Positions 10,701-25,700 of a stretch of 64,000 nucleotides of DNA are shown here, piece after piece. The notes below the pieces were generated by a model. The model searched no databases. It was not told the origin of the DNA and saw only the letters and a list, made by a program, of their open reading frames with translations. Position 1 is the stretch's first letter; each line of letters opens with the position of its first letter. The stretch covers positions 49,304 to 113,303 of the forward strand of contig VZRS01007450.1 in the NCBI GenBank assembly GCA_013398055.1, written 5' to 3'. The DNA comes from Ifrita kowaldi. Its lineage: Eukaryota > Chordata > Aves > Passeriformes > Cinclosomatidae. Made by a program: the position numbers and the translations under genes.

Positions 10701-13700
10701 CTGGCTCGTTTATCCCATGCAGGAGGAAAGAGAGGATTTAACTCGGATTTTTAATTAAAATCTTCAGCGTGTATAAACAGAAGGAAATTTTCGGAAGTGC
10801 TGCTTGGAATTTTAATTGTAGGAATTAAATTCTTCCTGAGTTCAGAGCGTCTCTCCTGGGGGTGGCTTGGGTTTGTGGTGTTTGAAACGAATTGGACAAT
10901 ATTCCGTATTTTTCCATGGCAGCAGAGTGATCCCACGAGCAATAGATCAGGAGAGGGGTGGCCCCATCCTGCTGTTGGGGTCAGAATTCCCAAGGCGACT
11001 CATTTTTCAGGCAGCTGCTCCGAAAATACAGGGACTGGAATCAAATGCCAGGAGCCAAATGGGCCAAGAGGCCAAGGAACAGCGGGAATCTGCAGGAATG
11101 CCTTAGGAAAAGTGGCACTGGTTTAACTCACACCTGGGAGAAAAGGATCAGAAGGTCCTGTGTTCATGGATCCTGAAAATCTGATCTGGGTTTCCATAGA
11201 AATCTCCTTTTTATTGGAGAAAGACGAGTTGGAGGTGTGGGAGAGCTTCATTTCTTTGGTATCCCGGGATTGCTGTGGCCCTTCCCTCGGACCTGGAGAA
11301 GTCCGTGCCCTTCCTGCAGCCAGATGGAGCCACGGGCACGGGGCTGCCATGGCCAAAAGGAAATAATTCCCTCTGCTGGGAGCAAGATTCCCAAATCCTG
11401 GGAGACGTGTGTGTTCCTGGAATGCAAATTGTGGCTCCCTGAATAGCAGCTGTATCCAAGCTGTAATCAAGGAAGGGAAGAGGCAGCTCCTGTCACGGGT
11501 CTCCAGGAGCAGTGAATCCCAAGGTTTGGCTTCTCTCCATCCAGTCCCAGAGGTTCAGGAATCTGCAGCCAGCAGCAAGGCTTGGGGAGGAATTCAGGGA
11601 GGGAAGAGGTAAAGGTGGAGAGAGAAGGAAGAGGAAAGAGGATAAAACAGAATTTAATTGTATCAAAAAGTCGTGTGAGTCTTCCGTTCAGACTCGATCC
11701 CAGGAAGCTTTTCTGTATGGAAAGGGTGGTCAGACTCTGGAACAGGCTCCTGGAGAGGGGGATTAAGGAACATTTGGACAATTTCCTGAATAATGTCCTT
11801 TAAGGTTTGGTCAGACTGAATTGGACAGGGAGTTGGACTGGGTGGTCAATGTAAAACCCTTCCAGCTGGTTCTCTTCTGTTCCTACGCCTGTTCCTGTTC
11901 CTGTTTCTGTTCCTGTGTTAAGAAAATATTCTCTTTTTACTGTTATTCCAGTTCCTGTTCCTATTCTGTCCTATCCCTAATCCCATTCTACTCTATTCCA
12001 ATTGTAGCAGCCTAAGTGGAAAATAAAGATATTCCCCAACAGACCCGAACCAAAGCATTTCTGACAGACACAAACAAGTTTTTAATGCCCCTTTAATACC
12101 AACCCATCCACGAGATCTCATCTGGATCGTGGTGTGCCATCATGTGGGATATTCCATGGTGCTCCATAATAACGGGAAATCCCATCATGCTGGGAAATTA
12201 TAATCCAAGAAATTTTCCATCAAAGTGTGCTCTGGACAGCCCAGGAGCAGGCTGGGGCCTTGGAGAAAGGTGTCTGCTAATGAGAGGGATTTAAGAGCGA
12301 ATTAAAGTTGAGAGGGGAAATTATGATTATCCATAATGACCTCAGCCTGTGAACACTCCAGAGGGATGAAGAGACATTAATCAGCACAGGAACAAATAGT
12401 AGCAAATGACCATTAATCAGTTTAGCCTGGAAATTAGAAGTGGTTTTAATCATTGAAGGACAGCAGAATTTCAATGGAATTAACAGAGGCAAAATAAATC
12501 ATCTTTAAAATGTTCACCAGTAGTTTCTAATAGGAACTCATTATGTGGAGATGAGGAAAACAAGGAATGAGTTCTCGTGCTTATCAGCTTTGTTCTTATC
12601 TGATGAGGCACCAGGAGCTGCTCCCACAGTTCCCTGGGCAGGTGGAAAATCAGATTTCTTCTGGGAATGGCAACATTCCAAACCAGACCACACAGGATAA
12701 CTCGAGGTCTCTCTTGTGGTCTCAAGGTCCATTTGTTTCTGCCTGTGTTGGAATCATTCCAGGGCAATTGTACTGCTTCCAAATGCTGGAACCTGGTTTG
12801 GAATGGAATATTTCATGGAATATTTCATGGGATATTTCATGGGATATTTAATACCAGGTTCTGACAGGCTTTGAAAAAAAAATCTCTACAACTTGAGAGG
12901 GCAAAGGCAAATTCCAAGCCTTGGTTTGCTGTGGAAAGTGTTTTGTGGGAAAGGAGAGCGCTGCTGAGGAAACCTGGGAGTATGTCTGGCCTGGATTTGT
13001 AGTTCTGGGTTTTCACAGCTGTGAGGAGTGAGAAGTGATTTGGGGAATTGCCTTTTCCAGCTTCTCTCACCGATACCCTGAGGTGCTGAAAAGAATGAAA
13101 CAGATGAAAGTTTGATTTTGCAGTTCCAGGTTTTTATCAGTGCCCATGATCCCCGGTGCATCCTGACTCCTGGCTGTGCCAGCTGCAGATATTCAGTCTC
13201 CCAAGGATGTGTCCTTCCCACTCATTTCTTCTGCAAAAGCTTCTTGAATTTTACAAGTTTTCATAAGGAGCAGCAGTGGTTAAATTACACGAAGGGAACG
13301 TTCTCTCCCTGTCCTTGAGCACCTGAAAGGGTTATAAAAAACTAAAGGGAAGTGAAGAGGGAAGCTTTTTTTTTGTTAAGAAAATATTGATTTTTATTTA
13401 ACTAAAGAAATACTGCTTCTTTTAGCTGCCCATAATTATTTATTCTTCTCCCCAGCCCGAGGTTCTCGAACAAATCCAGAACCTAAAGGAGCTGTGGATG
13501 GACAATAATTCCTTGCAAGTGCTACCTGGGGTATGGACATTTATTTGATGGAGGTTTTGGGTGGTTTGGTGATTGCCTGGCAGGGAACACCTGCACGTGC
13601 ATTTCCCTGGGTGGGTGCACAGAGTAATTAATGAATGAATTAATTCATTATTATAAAAGTTATGGGGTGGTTCAGCACAGAAAAGCTCCACCCGCCTGGT

Positions 13701-16700
13701 GGGAGGTGGGAATTGGGAATATCCCTTGGATCTGTGTCCAGCTGGAGAAATAACTCAGCTGCTGGCCTGGGAATGCCAAATTCCAGCAGATTTAATGGAT
13801 TTGGAGCACATTAATTAATCTGGGGGGGTTTCTTTTGCTCCTTTGAGGCCGTGCCCACCCCGGCCCTGCCGCGGGGACAGCAGCGATCCAGAGGGTGCTG
13901 AGATAACTCCAGATCTGCTGGATTTGTGTGTCTGTCTCTAATTAACACTCTAATTAACAGCTCTATCTGCTCAAGTAACTCTGTCTCACGTGCTATTAAG
14001 TCTATAGGGAAGTTAAAACAGCTCGTGTACCTGGATGTGTCAAAAAACAGGATAGAGACGGTCGACCTGGACATCTCGGGCTGTGAGGGGCTGGAGGATC
14101 TCCTCCTCTCCTCCAACATGCTGCAGCAGCTGCCAGATTCCATAGGTGAGGAAAGCTCAGGGATTCCTCTCGATTTTATGTATTTTTTTAATATCTTTTT
14201 TAAAATTATTGGTATTGTTTTTTGGAATTCTGGGATTTTATAATCATGGAGCAAGGCCTGCCATTAAATCCCAAAGGAGGCAGAAAATGGTCTCTGGGCA
14301 CCCCCATTTTGTAAAGTCAGGGGCAGAATTCCATGGTCGGAAGGAATTGATCCACCTAGTTTGCTGTTTTGAGGAAAAGAAGCCAAGAAGGACCGAATTG
14401 TTTTGGTTTAAATCTAAAAATCAGTCTGAGAGCGATGAGGGGGACAATGGGAAGCTCTGGCAGAAATTTGCTGCTCATTCACAGTGGAAAAAGGAAATAA
14501 AAAGGAAATTATTCAAACTATTACTTTTCTTTTTTTTTTTTCTTTTTACTGTTTTACATGCCTGGAATTTCTGGATTATTTGGGATCTGTGGAAGCTCTG
14601 GGAGCTGAGTGGCTGCAGGCACATCTCTCTGTCCATCGGGATATTTCCTTTCAATCCTGATCTCTTATATTTGCTTTTCCCTTTCCCTTTGAGCATGGAA
14701 CTGTAAAATTCCTCCATTTTAAATCAATTTACTCAGATTCCAACATGGATTGCTAATTAACAGTGCTAATTATTGACGCTCTTACTGGGTGTCTTCTCCT
14801 CCTATTTTCCATCTTGGTCTTCTACGTCTCCCCATCAATCCCAGGATTTCTGTTCCATGGTTTTCTGCCCAGATTGATTTTTAGAGGGCATTTAGCAGGA
14901 ATAAATCCATTTGGAATGATACTTCCTAAAATCCAGAGCGGAGCTGTCCGGGGTTGTAAATCATTGCTTGTGGGATTCCAGGAAATATCCACGGGAGCTG
15001 TTTATCCGTGATTTCTTCCTGCAGGATTGTTGAAGAGACTGACAACCCTGAAGGTGGATGACAACCAGCTCACGATCCTGCCCAACGCCATTGGAAAGTG
15101 AGTCCAAGTTTCATCATTTTTCATTGAAATAAGTTTTCCCTTCTGCTCAAGGAGTGTGGGTTTTCAAATACAAAATAAGACAATTATGAAATAATTTCCA
15201 ATGCCCAGGTTGTGACATTTAAATTTGGTGCACCACTTTTAATCCTGGAGGTTTCTCAGTGCAAGGGGAAAGAAGGTAAAATATATCAAATTTTCCAAGG
15301 GGAAAAACAAATATTTCAGTGTGAATCAGTTGGGATGAGCAGAGCAGCAAAAGTAGAAGGAGAAGTATTTGGGGGGGGNNNNNNNNNNNNNNNNNNNNNN
15401 NNNNNNNNNNNNNNGAAATCCATGTGTTCCCATGGTAACAGGCAGGGCTTGGAACTGGGAAGGATCTGCCTGTGGCCTCACAGGGATGGAGACTTCCTAA
15501 AACATGGCAGAAACCTCTGTGGGAAAGCCAGAAGGATTCCAGGAGCCGGGATCACGGGAAGCACTCGGGGTGCTCTGCAGCCCTCTGGTGTTGAGTCTCG
15601 CACGGCTCTGCCTCCTCCTGCTGAGGGTCTGCAGCTTGGTGGCCTCCGAGGTCCTCAGAAAGGATCCCATCCCACCCCTGCCAGGGCAGGGACACCTCCC
15701 ACTCTCCCAGGCTGCTTCAAACCCCAGCCCTGGCCTGTCTCAATAAGAGTTGAGCTGTTGTGGTGCCTTTTGGGAAATACAGTCTATATTTGTGACCTGC
15801 CCCAGGTGTAGCCACTGAAAGCCCAGGCTGGCTCATCCTTGGAGCATTTTAGATTTATGGGACATTCATGGGGAGCATTGAAAGCTGGTGATGGGAATCG
15901 CTGAAGGACAAATCTTTGCTCCCCAAATCTCTGTGGAGCAGCAAATTCTCATCCGAGCGAAAGCTCCCAAGGCTCCAAGCTCTCCTGGATGCTGCAAAAA
16001 GATGGATTTCATATCCAGCTTCAGCAATTTTGGGAGTCAGGTTCTCAAACCTTTTAAAACTTTTTTATTTATTGAATTGCTCCAATTGAGGGGAAATCCC
16101 CTTTTTTCAACCCAATCTGTTCAGTGTTTGTTGTGGAGCCTTAATGACATTTCCAAAGGCCCAGCCACAGCTCTGAGGTGGAATTGCAGAGCAGGTGGGA
16201 TCACCTGGGATCTCCACGCTGTGGTGGAGCCACTGGCTGTGCTTTTCCAGTGAGAAATTCCCTCTCCTCTAACGAGGGCAGCGTCTCCCTCATCGGAATG
16301 AACTTGGCTCTCTGACTCATCCCTTTGGATGGATTCCTGCTGGGGCTCTTTCTCCTAAATCCCGGTGGTGGAACCCCCCAGAGCCCGTTCCTGACAGCAC
16401 AGCCAGGTGAATATTTTACCCGAATTAGCACTGCCAGGATGATGGCTGCTCCTGCCAGCTTCCCTTCCCAATCCATGATCCGTGAGGGACGGAAAATCCC
16501 TTTCTGAAGCGCAGCTCTCCCACCACAGGGGCTACAGAGGGGAAATACAACTTCCCAGGGATTTGGGTGTTTCTATTGTGCCATCTCCTGATGGCAGCAG
16601 GCAGGAAAAGAGCCGGGAAGGGCTGTGCCAGGCATCACCTTCCCAATAAAATTCTGATTTTAGAAGCCTGATAAAGTCATCCTTCACTGGTCCGTGGATG

Positions 16701-19700
16701 CAGCTCAGAGCGTCAGATCTCCTGCTGGGCTGGGAAGGTGGCAGCTCTCTATTAGCTTATCTCCTTTCTGGGTGTGTTATCAGCAGGGAAAGGGGGAACT
16801 GCTCCTCCTGCAGTTTCACAGGATTCCCATCAGGCTTCCCTCTGCTCCTGAGAAGCAGGGAAACAAGGGAGCCTCTGCCTTCCCTGACACCCTTCTGTGT
16901 GTGCCTGGAATGAGTTGTGCTGGAGGCAGAGCCTGCTCTAAAGGAAAGCTGGAGCAGAACCCGGCAGAGCCTTTGGATGTGTTCCAAGGAACCCCCTCCC
17001 TGATCCCTTTGGCTTCCCAGGCTGCTGGAGTGCAGCAATTTGAGGGAAGTTCTGAGGACTCCCTGGGAGGAACAGCAGTCCCTGGTTTCATGGGCCATCA
17101 AATCTGAAGGCTGAAAGAGCTTTTTAACTAAGAAACTGGAAAAAAGGCAAATTAGACACAGAGTGAGGGGCCAACCCCGCGGCTGAGACTCCTGTGAATC
17201 CTACGGGGCAAGGTCTGTGGGAGGGGTTGTCAGAGCTAAACTTCTTATCAGATCCACCAAAATACTGGGGGAAAAAACCAGAGAATCCTCTGACAAGTCC
17301 CTAAGGCACTGGACAGGGAGATGGGAAATTTTAGGAAGAAATAATTGGCTGTCATTTGACCTTGCTATTGATTAAAGTACTTGAGGTAAGAGGTGGAGCG
17401 TGAGGAGCAAAGGGCACAGAGGAGCTGGGTGGTGGCACTTGTGGTGGTCACACAACTTTCACCTGAAGAATTTTAATTTGCAGTTTCACTTTAGAAGAGG
17501 GTCAGGAAATACTTCTTCAGAATATTTTGGTGTATGCCTACAGCCTCCACGTGCAATATGTATTTATTTGTGTATCTCACTCTATAACGGGTGTTACAGC
17601 CACATATTCCCGTTGGGAAGTGTTACTTGGATTACCAAAGGTCGCATTCTTGGTTCCAAATGAGTTGCCCTGATCTCTGCCTGAAGTGCTTGGAATTCTT
17701 CCTCATGTTCTTAAATATCCTCAATATCCCAGAAAACCTGAGCGATAACGTGGGCAAAACCGAGTGCCCTTAAAGTGGGTTCCAAAAATCCTGTTATTAC
17801 AGACTGCTGCCAGGGAAATCATGGAAATCATGGAATGGTTTGGGTTGGGAGGGACCTCAAAGCCCATCCAGTGGGCAGGGACACCTCCCACTGTCCCAGG
17901 CTGCTGGGATCCCGTCCATCCTGGCCTGGGACACTTCCAGGGATCCAGGGGCAGCCGCAGCTTCTCTGCCCTGGGTGTTCCCTCTCAGGGCTGGCACCTG
18001 GAGCTGGTGAGGCTTTGGAGCCTGCAGAGGTTTGGGGTCGTTCATTGGATGATCCAGTCCCTAACGAGGGGTTTCCTGTTCCAGCTTGTCCTTGCTGGAG
18101 GAATTTGACTGCAGCTGCAACGAGCTGGAGTCGCTGCCCTCCACCATCGGGTACCTGCACAACCTCCGCACCCTGGCCGTGGACGAGAACTTCCTCCCCG
18201 AGCTGCCCAGGGAGGTGAGCGGCTGATTCCTTGGGTGAATTCCAGCCTGGGATGTCCTGGGGGAGCCAGGATTCCCTCCCCACCCCCACAGACACATTAT
18301 GGGGTCAGGCAGTTGTCTGTGGAATTGCTTTGTCCTGATGTGCAAGAGCAAATATTCCTGATGTGCTCAGTGGGCAAAAACTGAGCAGTGAATCCATGGG
18401 AAGTTGGGAATATCCCTGTGAGGAGCAGCGTGAGGAACCCCAGGCATCCCCTGAGGTTGCTGCCAACAGGAAGATGTCATTTTCTGATGGAATCCTGGGC
18501 TTTCTGCCCTTTGTGCCTTTCAGTAAAACCCACTTTAGCCACCTCCTGACATGAAAAGTGACAATAAATGCTCCCAAATTTGGGATTCCATCATTTTGGC
18601 TTTTCCATTCCCACAGATTGGGAGCTGTAAGAACGTGACTGTGATGTCCCTGCGCTCCAACAAACTGGAATTTCTTCCTGATGAGATTGGCCAGATGCAG
18701 AAGCTGAGGGTGTTAAATCTGAGTGATAACAGGTACAGTTAACAGCATTATTTTTGGGATTTTTTAGCCAATCTAAGAATTCATTTTTTAAAATTTAAGC
18801 TTTTCCTTTGAGGTCTTTGTAAAGATACATTTCTCTAAAACATACTTTAAAATAAAAAATTATCTTCGGAATTCTAGTTTAAAAATAATATCATTATCAT
18901 TTGATTCATTTAAACGGTAAGGAAAGAATCTTGATTGTTTTTTCTTAATCTTTATGGTTTGGTCTCAGTTCCTTTGACATCCAAAGGAAAACTTCAGGAA
19001 AACTGAGTAAGGCCAAAATCTGGACCTTGGTGTGTTTTGATAGCTTAAACCCCATTTCCTTCTTTCATCTCCTGCTGTTTCCATGCAGAAAAGGAGATAT
19101 TTGGCTTTCACGTTGTCTATAGCTTTGCAATATTTAATGATTAAAAAGCTGATACCCTTCCTGGTGGAATCATCCTTAAACCTGGTGGAATCGTCTCCTG
19201 TACTTCTCTGGAGTGGTTTGGGATGTGAACCTTTCCAAGCTGCTCCTCTTTGTTGCTCTCAGCCCCGGCTGAGTTCGAGCGCTGCCCTGCTGAGACATTG
19301 GGATAATTCTTCTGCCATGGAGCTTCCCACCTTAATGAGACTAAAAAGTCCCCACATTCTACACCGAAGAGTCTGGATTAAGTTCAGACACCTTCTTAAT
19401 GTTGGATTTTCAGAGGTTTTTTTACTTTCCTGTGGTCCCTGTTTCGCCTTCACCACCATTCAGGCAGTCCCTGCTGTTCCTTTGGGTGAGTTCATGCCAA
19501 AGAAGAGCTAAAGAGAGCTGGGGCTCCGCTTCCTGCTGGAACATTCCCATGTTCCCACAGCAGTTTTGCCCTCTGCTCTTCCCTGGATCTGGCAGAGGAG
19601 GGAGATCCCAGGAGCTCTTTCCCCGGGTGCCCCTCCCAGCCCTTGGGAGAAGGGACATTTTGCTCAGGGGAATCCGTGTTTGAGCCCCTCTCTGCTGCGT

Positions 19701-22700
19701 TTTGGATCTCTGGGCTCAGCCACTCCAAACCTTCACTCTGTTCTGTGTCTTCTCCTCATCTCTGGATGTTGCTGATCTTGCCTGGCCAGAAGCCCTTGGA
19801 ATTTCAGGACTTCCTTCAAACATCCATCTTGGAATTCCACTCAAGCCAGGGCAACTCCAGCTCTCCTTCCCCATGCCACACCCCTAAAGCTGTATCCAAC
19901 CTTCTCATCTCCACATTTGGGAGTCCTCTCTCCCTTTATCTTCCCAGCTCCAAACCTTTCCAAAGGGAATGCAGGGTTCTCTTGGCTCAGAGCCAGCAGG
20001 GATTGGATCCTGGATCATGGATGAGGTGGGGTCTCCCTGGGGCTGGAGCTGCCCAGCTCCGGTTCCCGTGGGATCCATCCTGCCCCTGCTGGCTCTGCAG
20101 TGCCAGAAGGGGGCTGTGCTGAGGTGTTTGTGCGGGTGCAGCTCTCTGGAAGCTCTGGGAGCTCCAGCTCATCCCGAATTTCTCCCAGGGGTGGCCTCAG
20201 GAGCTCGTGGGCGTCCAGAAATCCCAAATTCCTTACCAGTAGCCGGTGTCCCTGTCTGTGGGTAGCCACAAACACCTTGTCTCCCCTCTGCTTCTCCTCT
20301 CTCCTCAGAGTCCTTCCAGGTCTGAGCCCTGTGATTGAGAGGTAGAGTTGTTAGAAAGTTCATTTGGGCTACACTTCCCACAGAGCCTCGGTTACTGGTA
20401 AGTGACCTTTCTTTCAGTTCCAGATTGTTCTTAAAGGGCTGAGAGAGCCCCCCCTTTCCTGTTCCTAAAAGGACTGAGAGAAACCCCCCCTTTTTGTTCC
20501 TAAAGGGCTGAGAGAAACCCCCCTTTTTGTTCTTAAAGGGCTGAGAGAAACCCCTCTTTCTGTTCTTAAAGGGCTGAGAGAGAACCCCCTCTTTCTGTTC
20601 CTAAAAGAGCCAAGAGAATCCCCCTTTCTGCTCCTAAAAGGGCTGAGAGAGCCTCCCCTTCCTGCTCATAAAAGGGCTGAAAGAAACCCCCCCGTCCTGT
20701 TCCTAAAAGAGCTGAGAGAAAGCCCCCTTTTTCTTCTTAAAGGGCTGAGAGAAAATCCCTTTTTCTATTCCTAAAAGGGCTGAAAGAATCCCTCTTTCTG
20801 TCCTTAAAGGGCTGAGAGAACCCCCATTCCTGTTCTTAAAGGGCTGAGAGAGAACCCCCTTTTTCTATTCCTAAAAGAGCTGAGAGAAACCCTCCTTTTT
20901 GTTCTTAAAGGGCTGAGAGAGAACCCCCTCTTTCTGTTCCTAAAAGAGCCAAGAGAATCCCCCTTTCTGCTCCTAAAAGGGCTGAGAGAGAATCCCCCTT
21001 TCCTGTTCCTAAAAGGGCTGAGAGAGAATCCCCCTTTCTGTCTGTGCTTCCAGGGTCACAACTTGTCACTCCCACAGAAGTACAAAAAGCTCTTCAGACC
21101 TCACCATCCACCCCACAAATTCTGCTCTCTGCGTCCCTCCCTTCTCCTGCTCAGGAATTAGGATTTCATCCCACCCCACAGCCCCTTCCCAAGCAGGGAG
21201 CTGCTCCTGGATCCCCACCGTGCTGCTTCCCACAGATCCTGATCTCACAAACCCCATTTTTATGGATTTCCTCTTGGAGAACTGGCACAAAGGAAGCTCT
21301 GTCTGCTGCCTCTGCTTGGGGTCATTCCCTTCCAACACTGGGTTTCCTGCTTGGGTCTTTGTTTGAAAATTCCCTCTGAATGTCACCAAAGTGTGGATGG
21401 ATGGATCCAGGAATATTCCCCAGGTGTTGGGGAAGCTCTTTGTACTCCAGTTAATAATCAGGGGAAACTCTTCCCACGCCCTGAGCCTGAATCTTAGGGC
21501 ACAACAACCCCAAAGTTTGGTACCTGTGAAAATCCCAGTGGGTTATTTTACAGAAATATGAGAAAAACTATTATTATCAAGAAAAAAAAGTTTAAATTCT
21601 GTGTGTCAGGAGGCTCCCAATAAAAGCAAAGACCCCTCAAATTGCCACATTTGGTATTTTTCAGATATCATAAACAGTATCAGTGACATTGTCCTGGCTT
21701 TTCTGTAGTTCCATGGATAATATTTTTACACGGTAATATTTCACTCTGGAAGTGTTTAGCCCTTAAGGACATCACAAATGATGTGAAAGATGGGATCTGG
21801 GATTAATGATGGCAGGAATTACTCCAAACCCCTCATTCCAGAAGTTACTGGCAGTAACTTTTCCATGGCTGTGAAGTCCTTGGAATGTCATCCCAAAATT
21901 GGGCTGCTTCGGGTTGAGTTTGGGTTTATTCACCTGAGGAGCTTCAGGGGAAATGTCTCTTTTTTTTTTTATTTCTCAAGAGAAAACATTTTCCATGTGG
22001 AAATCCAGCACTGGAAAAACAACACGGGCAGTTTTGCTTCTCCACACCCTTCCCCTGGACCGTGGTTTTCCTGAAAAATCCATCAGCATTTACATTCAAG
22101 GAAATATTTTGATTATTAAGCTTTAAAGTTTGACACTTTCCTGTGGAGGAGGGTGCAGGCTCTGGGGATGTGCTGCTCCCAGTCCCAGTCCCATTCCCAT
22201 TCCCAGTCCTATTTCCAGTTCCCTGGAACAGCCCCTCAGCACCTTCCTGCAGAGCAAGGCCCTCAGGGCAAGCTGTGGATGCAGGAATATCCCAGAGGAG
22301 TTTTGGGACAGCACAGGTTGCCTTGGGATAGTGGGAGGTGCCCCTGCCCATGGAACAGTGGAATGGGATGGGATTTAAGGTCTCTCCCAGCCCAAACCAT
22401 CCTGGGTTCCACCACTCTATAAAAACTCCCTGTTCAGAAGGAGTCATGGGAAAAACATCAATGAAGATTCCACAAATATCTCGCCAACCCTCCCCATTCC
22501 CACTCCCAGATCCCTTTTAGGAAATGGTGTTTAAATGTCTCATTAAAATGCTAATTTTTTTCCCTGCTCCATTTAATTTTCCCATTTAGGTTCACCATGA
22601 ATATTTATATTATTTTAATCTTTGGTCTGACGTTCCGATAAAAATGAATTTTCCATCATCTTGGAGTGTTTCTGTTCCAAACTTCCAGTGTCCCACAAAG

Positions 22701-25700
22701 GGAGCTCTGTGAGCGACACTGAGGCTCCTCTAAACCTCCCTGGGACCAAGATTTTTTCTTTTCTCTGTCTTATGAGTTTAATTTTATTCCATTATAGCCA
22801 AAGGAAAATATCAGTCTCTCCTCAGTAGCAAAGGATATGATGTCAGCAGTTCTACTTTCCAAAGAGAACTCTTAATGTGGAATATTAATCAATTATTGTA
22901 TAATAATAATAATAATAACAGTAATAGTAATAGTAATAGTAATAGTAATAGTAATAGTAATAGTAAGTGGAATATTGATGAAATATTGCATTTTAGTAAA
23001 ATTGATTTTGAAAAGCAGTGAAATGTTAGCCACTTCAGTGTGATCAAGACAAACATGCTGCACACCCGTCTTCAAATAAATGGGTTTGGAAATGGAGGAT
23101 TCACCTTGTCCCAATATTCTCCTTTACAGACTGAAGAACTTGCCCTTCACTTTCACCAAACTCAAGGAGCTGGCAGCCTTGTGGCTTTCTGACAACCAGG
23201 TAATGCCTTCCAATATTCCCATTTTCCTTAGGAAGGGACTGTAGCAAGGGCTGTCCATGAACCCTGACACTCAATACAAGACTCAGAGGAGTTTTGGAAG
23301 GGTTTGCTCCCAGCCCAGCTGTGGATTTCCACATCCAACCATAAATGCTGCTGGGTATCGTTTTTTAACAAGGGGAAATCACCTTTTCAGGATTTATTTT
23401 ACCAGGATCAGCTTCTGCCTCCTCACCAAAGTAGTAAATAAAGGGCAAAAGTGGCACGGGAGTTATTTTGGAAGTAGAAATGCAAGATGTTCATTCCCAA
23501 ACTCGTTATTACCCTGTTCTAACCCTTTGCTCCATCTGCTCCTCTATCCTTGCCTTCCTCTTCCCTTTTCCCATCCATGCTCCCATCCCTGCATATTTTG
23601 GACTCCAGTCAGGGAGGGTTCAAACGAGTCAAAGATGCACAAGGACTCTGGGCCTGGCTTTGGAGAAAACTCATTCCTGAGCCTTTGCAACCTGAGGGGG
23701 CCTTGCTTTGTTCCAGGGCTTGGTTTGCAGCAGATATTCTTTGGGATTCTATTTTAAACCAAATTATGCAACAGGAACCCTGAGAAATGCAACGGTTCCA
23801 GCAGCAGCTGAGCCCTAAAATAAGTCTGAAATGTACATTTAGTTTTAGAGAGGAGCCAAAAATGTGAAAGCTGAAAGGGGGGGAGGGGGTAATAGAAAAT
23901 TAGGGTTAAATTTTAATGTGTTAAATGAGGGTTCTTGGGGGTTTCATTTCCCCTCTGATTTCCATTAAATAAATTAACATTGCCCAGGCATAGAACACCC
24001 CCAGCCCTTTAAATATACAACATTTTGCAGCATTTTGACTTTCCTGTGGCAGAGCAGGGATTGATTCCCATTCTCTGGACTGTGACAGTCACTCCTGGAT
24101 CAAGCTCAGAGCAAAGCAGTGATAAAACATCCCCAGCTGAAGTCAGACACAGCGGGAATTCTCAGGGAATGCTCCATGGAAGTTCCGCAGTGTCTTGCTC
24201 CCAGTTTACTCCCAGGTGAACTGACAACCACCAGGAATTTACTCCCCATCAATAATTAACCCTTTGTTAAGCCTGGCTTGAAACACACCCCAAGAGGTGT
24301 TTAACTGTGCAGTGAGAGCTTTGTTCCCTGATCCTTTTCCCTTGGAGCACCCAGCCGGGATTCCCAGTGTTCAGCGTTCTGGGCACGGCAGGCACTGCCG
24401 GGGTGAGGAGCGGGACAGGAGGCTCCCTGCAGTCCATGGGGAGTTTGTTTTCCTGCAGAGCTGCAGGCAGCCTCCCGTTCCCTGTGCTCGGGAAGCCGGG
24501 TCCTGTCCAGTCCCCAGAGTTCATGGATGTGTTTTCCCACTCCCTGCAGTCCAAGGCTCTGATCCCGCTGCAGACGGAGGCGCATCCCGAGACCAAGCAG
24601 CGAGTGCTCACCAACTACATGTTCCCCCAGCAGCCCCGCAGCGATGAGGGTAAAGTTCCAGCAGCTCCTTGCTTGGAGAGGGGGAGGAATTCCAGAGGGA
24701 GGGAGAGGAAGGTTCAGCCTGTGGCCAGGCCCACAGGACATCCCTGGTTCGGCCTGCACGGAGGAATCCTGTCATTCCCAGGCTGCCAGATTGGCATTTT
24801 CTCACTGACATTCCCAGACTGGCATTTTTCTGGTTTGCATTTTCAGGCTGACGTTTTCTGACCCCCTTTTCTCTCCAGAGAGGCTCTGCAGGAGCAGTCT
24901 GAACCTGGCTCTGGGTGTGCGCACACCAGGAATTGTCAGCTCCATCCAGGAGCTGGGAATGTCCAGCCCCGTGGTGTGGGGGCTCAGGGCTCCCAACCCT
25001 TGCTGGATTGAGGCTTTGCTCCTCCCACAGCTCCATTAAATCCGAATTTTCACGCTCCCCCCCTGCTCCAGGGCTGCCCCAAACCCTGGTGGTGCTTCCC
25101 ACCACTCTCATCCCAGGTTTCTTCAGAGCTCTGGAGCGGTTTCTCAGTTGCCATTGTCCCCCTCACATTTTCAAACAGTCACCCAAGTGACCAGCCAGGA
25201 GGAGTCTGTTTGGATCATTCCCATCTCCCTTTCCAATTCCCTGCAGATTTCCAGTCAGACAGTGACAGTTTCAACCCCACTCTGTGGGAGGAGCAGAGGC
25301 AGCAGCGGATGACTGTGGCCTTTGAATTCGAAGACAAGAAGGAAGAGGAGGAAAATCCAGGGAAAGTTAAGGTAAATTCTGCTGGATTTATTTTGGGATT
25401 CAGATATTATGGACAGGGTTCAATATGCAGGTCTTGAATTGAACTGGGCTTGTGTTTTAATGTCACATTCCTGCTGTGTCCCAAAGGGAATTAACTCCCT
25501 GTTGGGAGACAGAATTACTGTCCAACCACTGCTTTTTTGGGAATATTTGAATCCCATGGGGGATCCCATAAAGTTGAGGTCAACAAGGGCTTTGCAGCCT
25601 CCCGGAATGTGCAGTGGAGAGGGCATCACTTGTAGAAAATGAAGTGCAAAACATGAATTTCCTCCCCCAGTTTCATGAAATTAATGTCATTGCAGAGTTC

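Larger units (their letters stand above)
10394..13455 (+). other. LRRC7: LRRC7 intron segment
   Basis: No exon seen. It contains a CR1 fragment (11700-11880), GTTCCT-rich simple sequence (about 11875-11960) and a short 14-15-base tandem repeat (12795-12851). The rest is unique sequence without recognisable coding content. Confidence 0.7.
15098..18084 (+). other. LRRC7: LRRC7 intron with assembly gap
   Basis: Contains a 36-base N run (15379-15414) directly after a poly-G tract and two leftward CR1 fragments (15660-15738 and 17820-17972). Nothing else is recognisable. Confidence 0.75.
18733..23129 (+). other. LRRC7: LRRC7 intron
   Basis: A 4.4-kb intron. It holds a 600-base minisatellite (20427-21040), a CR1 fragment (22232-22422) and a TAATAG microsatellite (22899-22968). 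The rest is unique sequence without recognisable exons. Confidence 0.75.

Noticed and set aside
15212..15811. A 199-residue open frame spanning the N gap
   Set aside because: It includes unknown bases and a CR1 fragment and lies within an LRRC7 intron.
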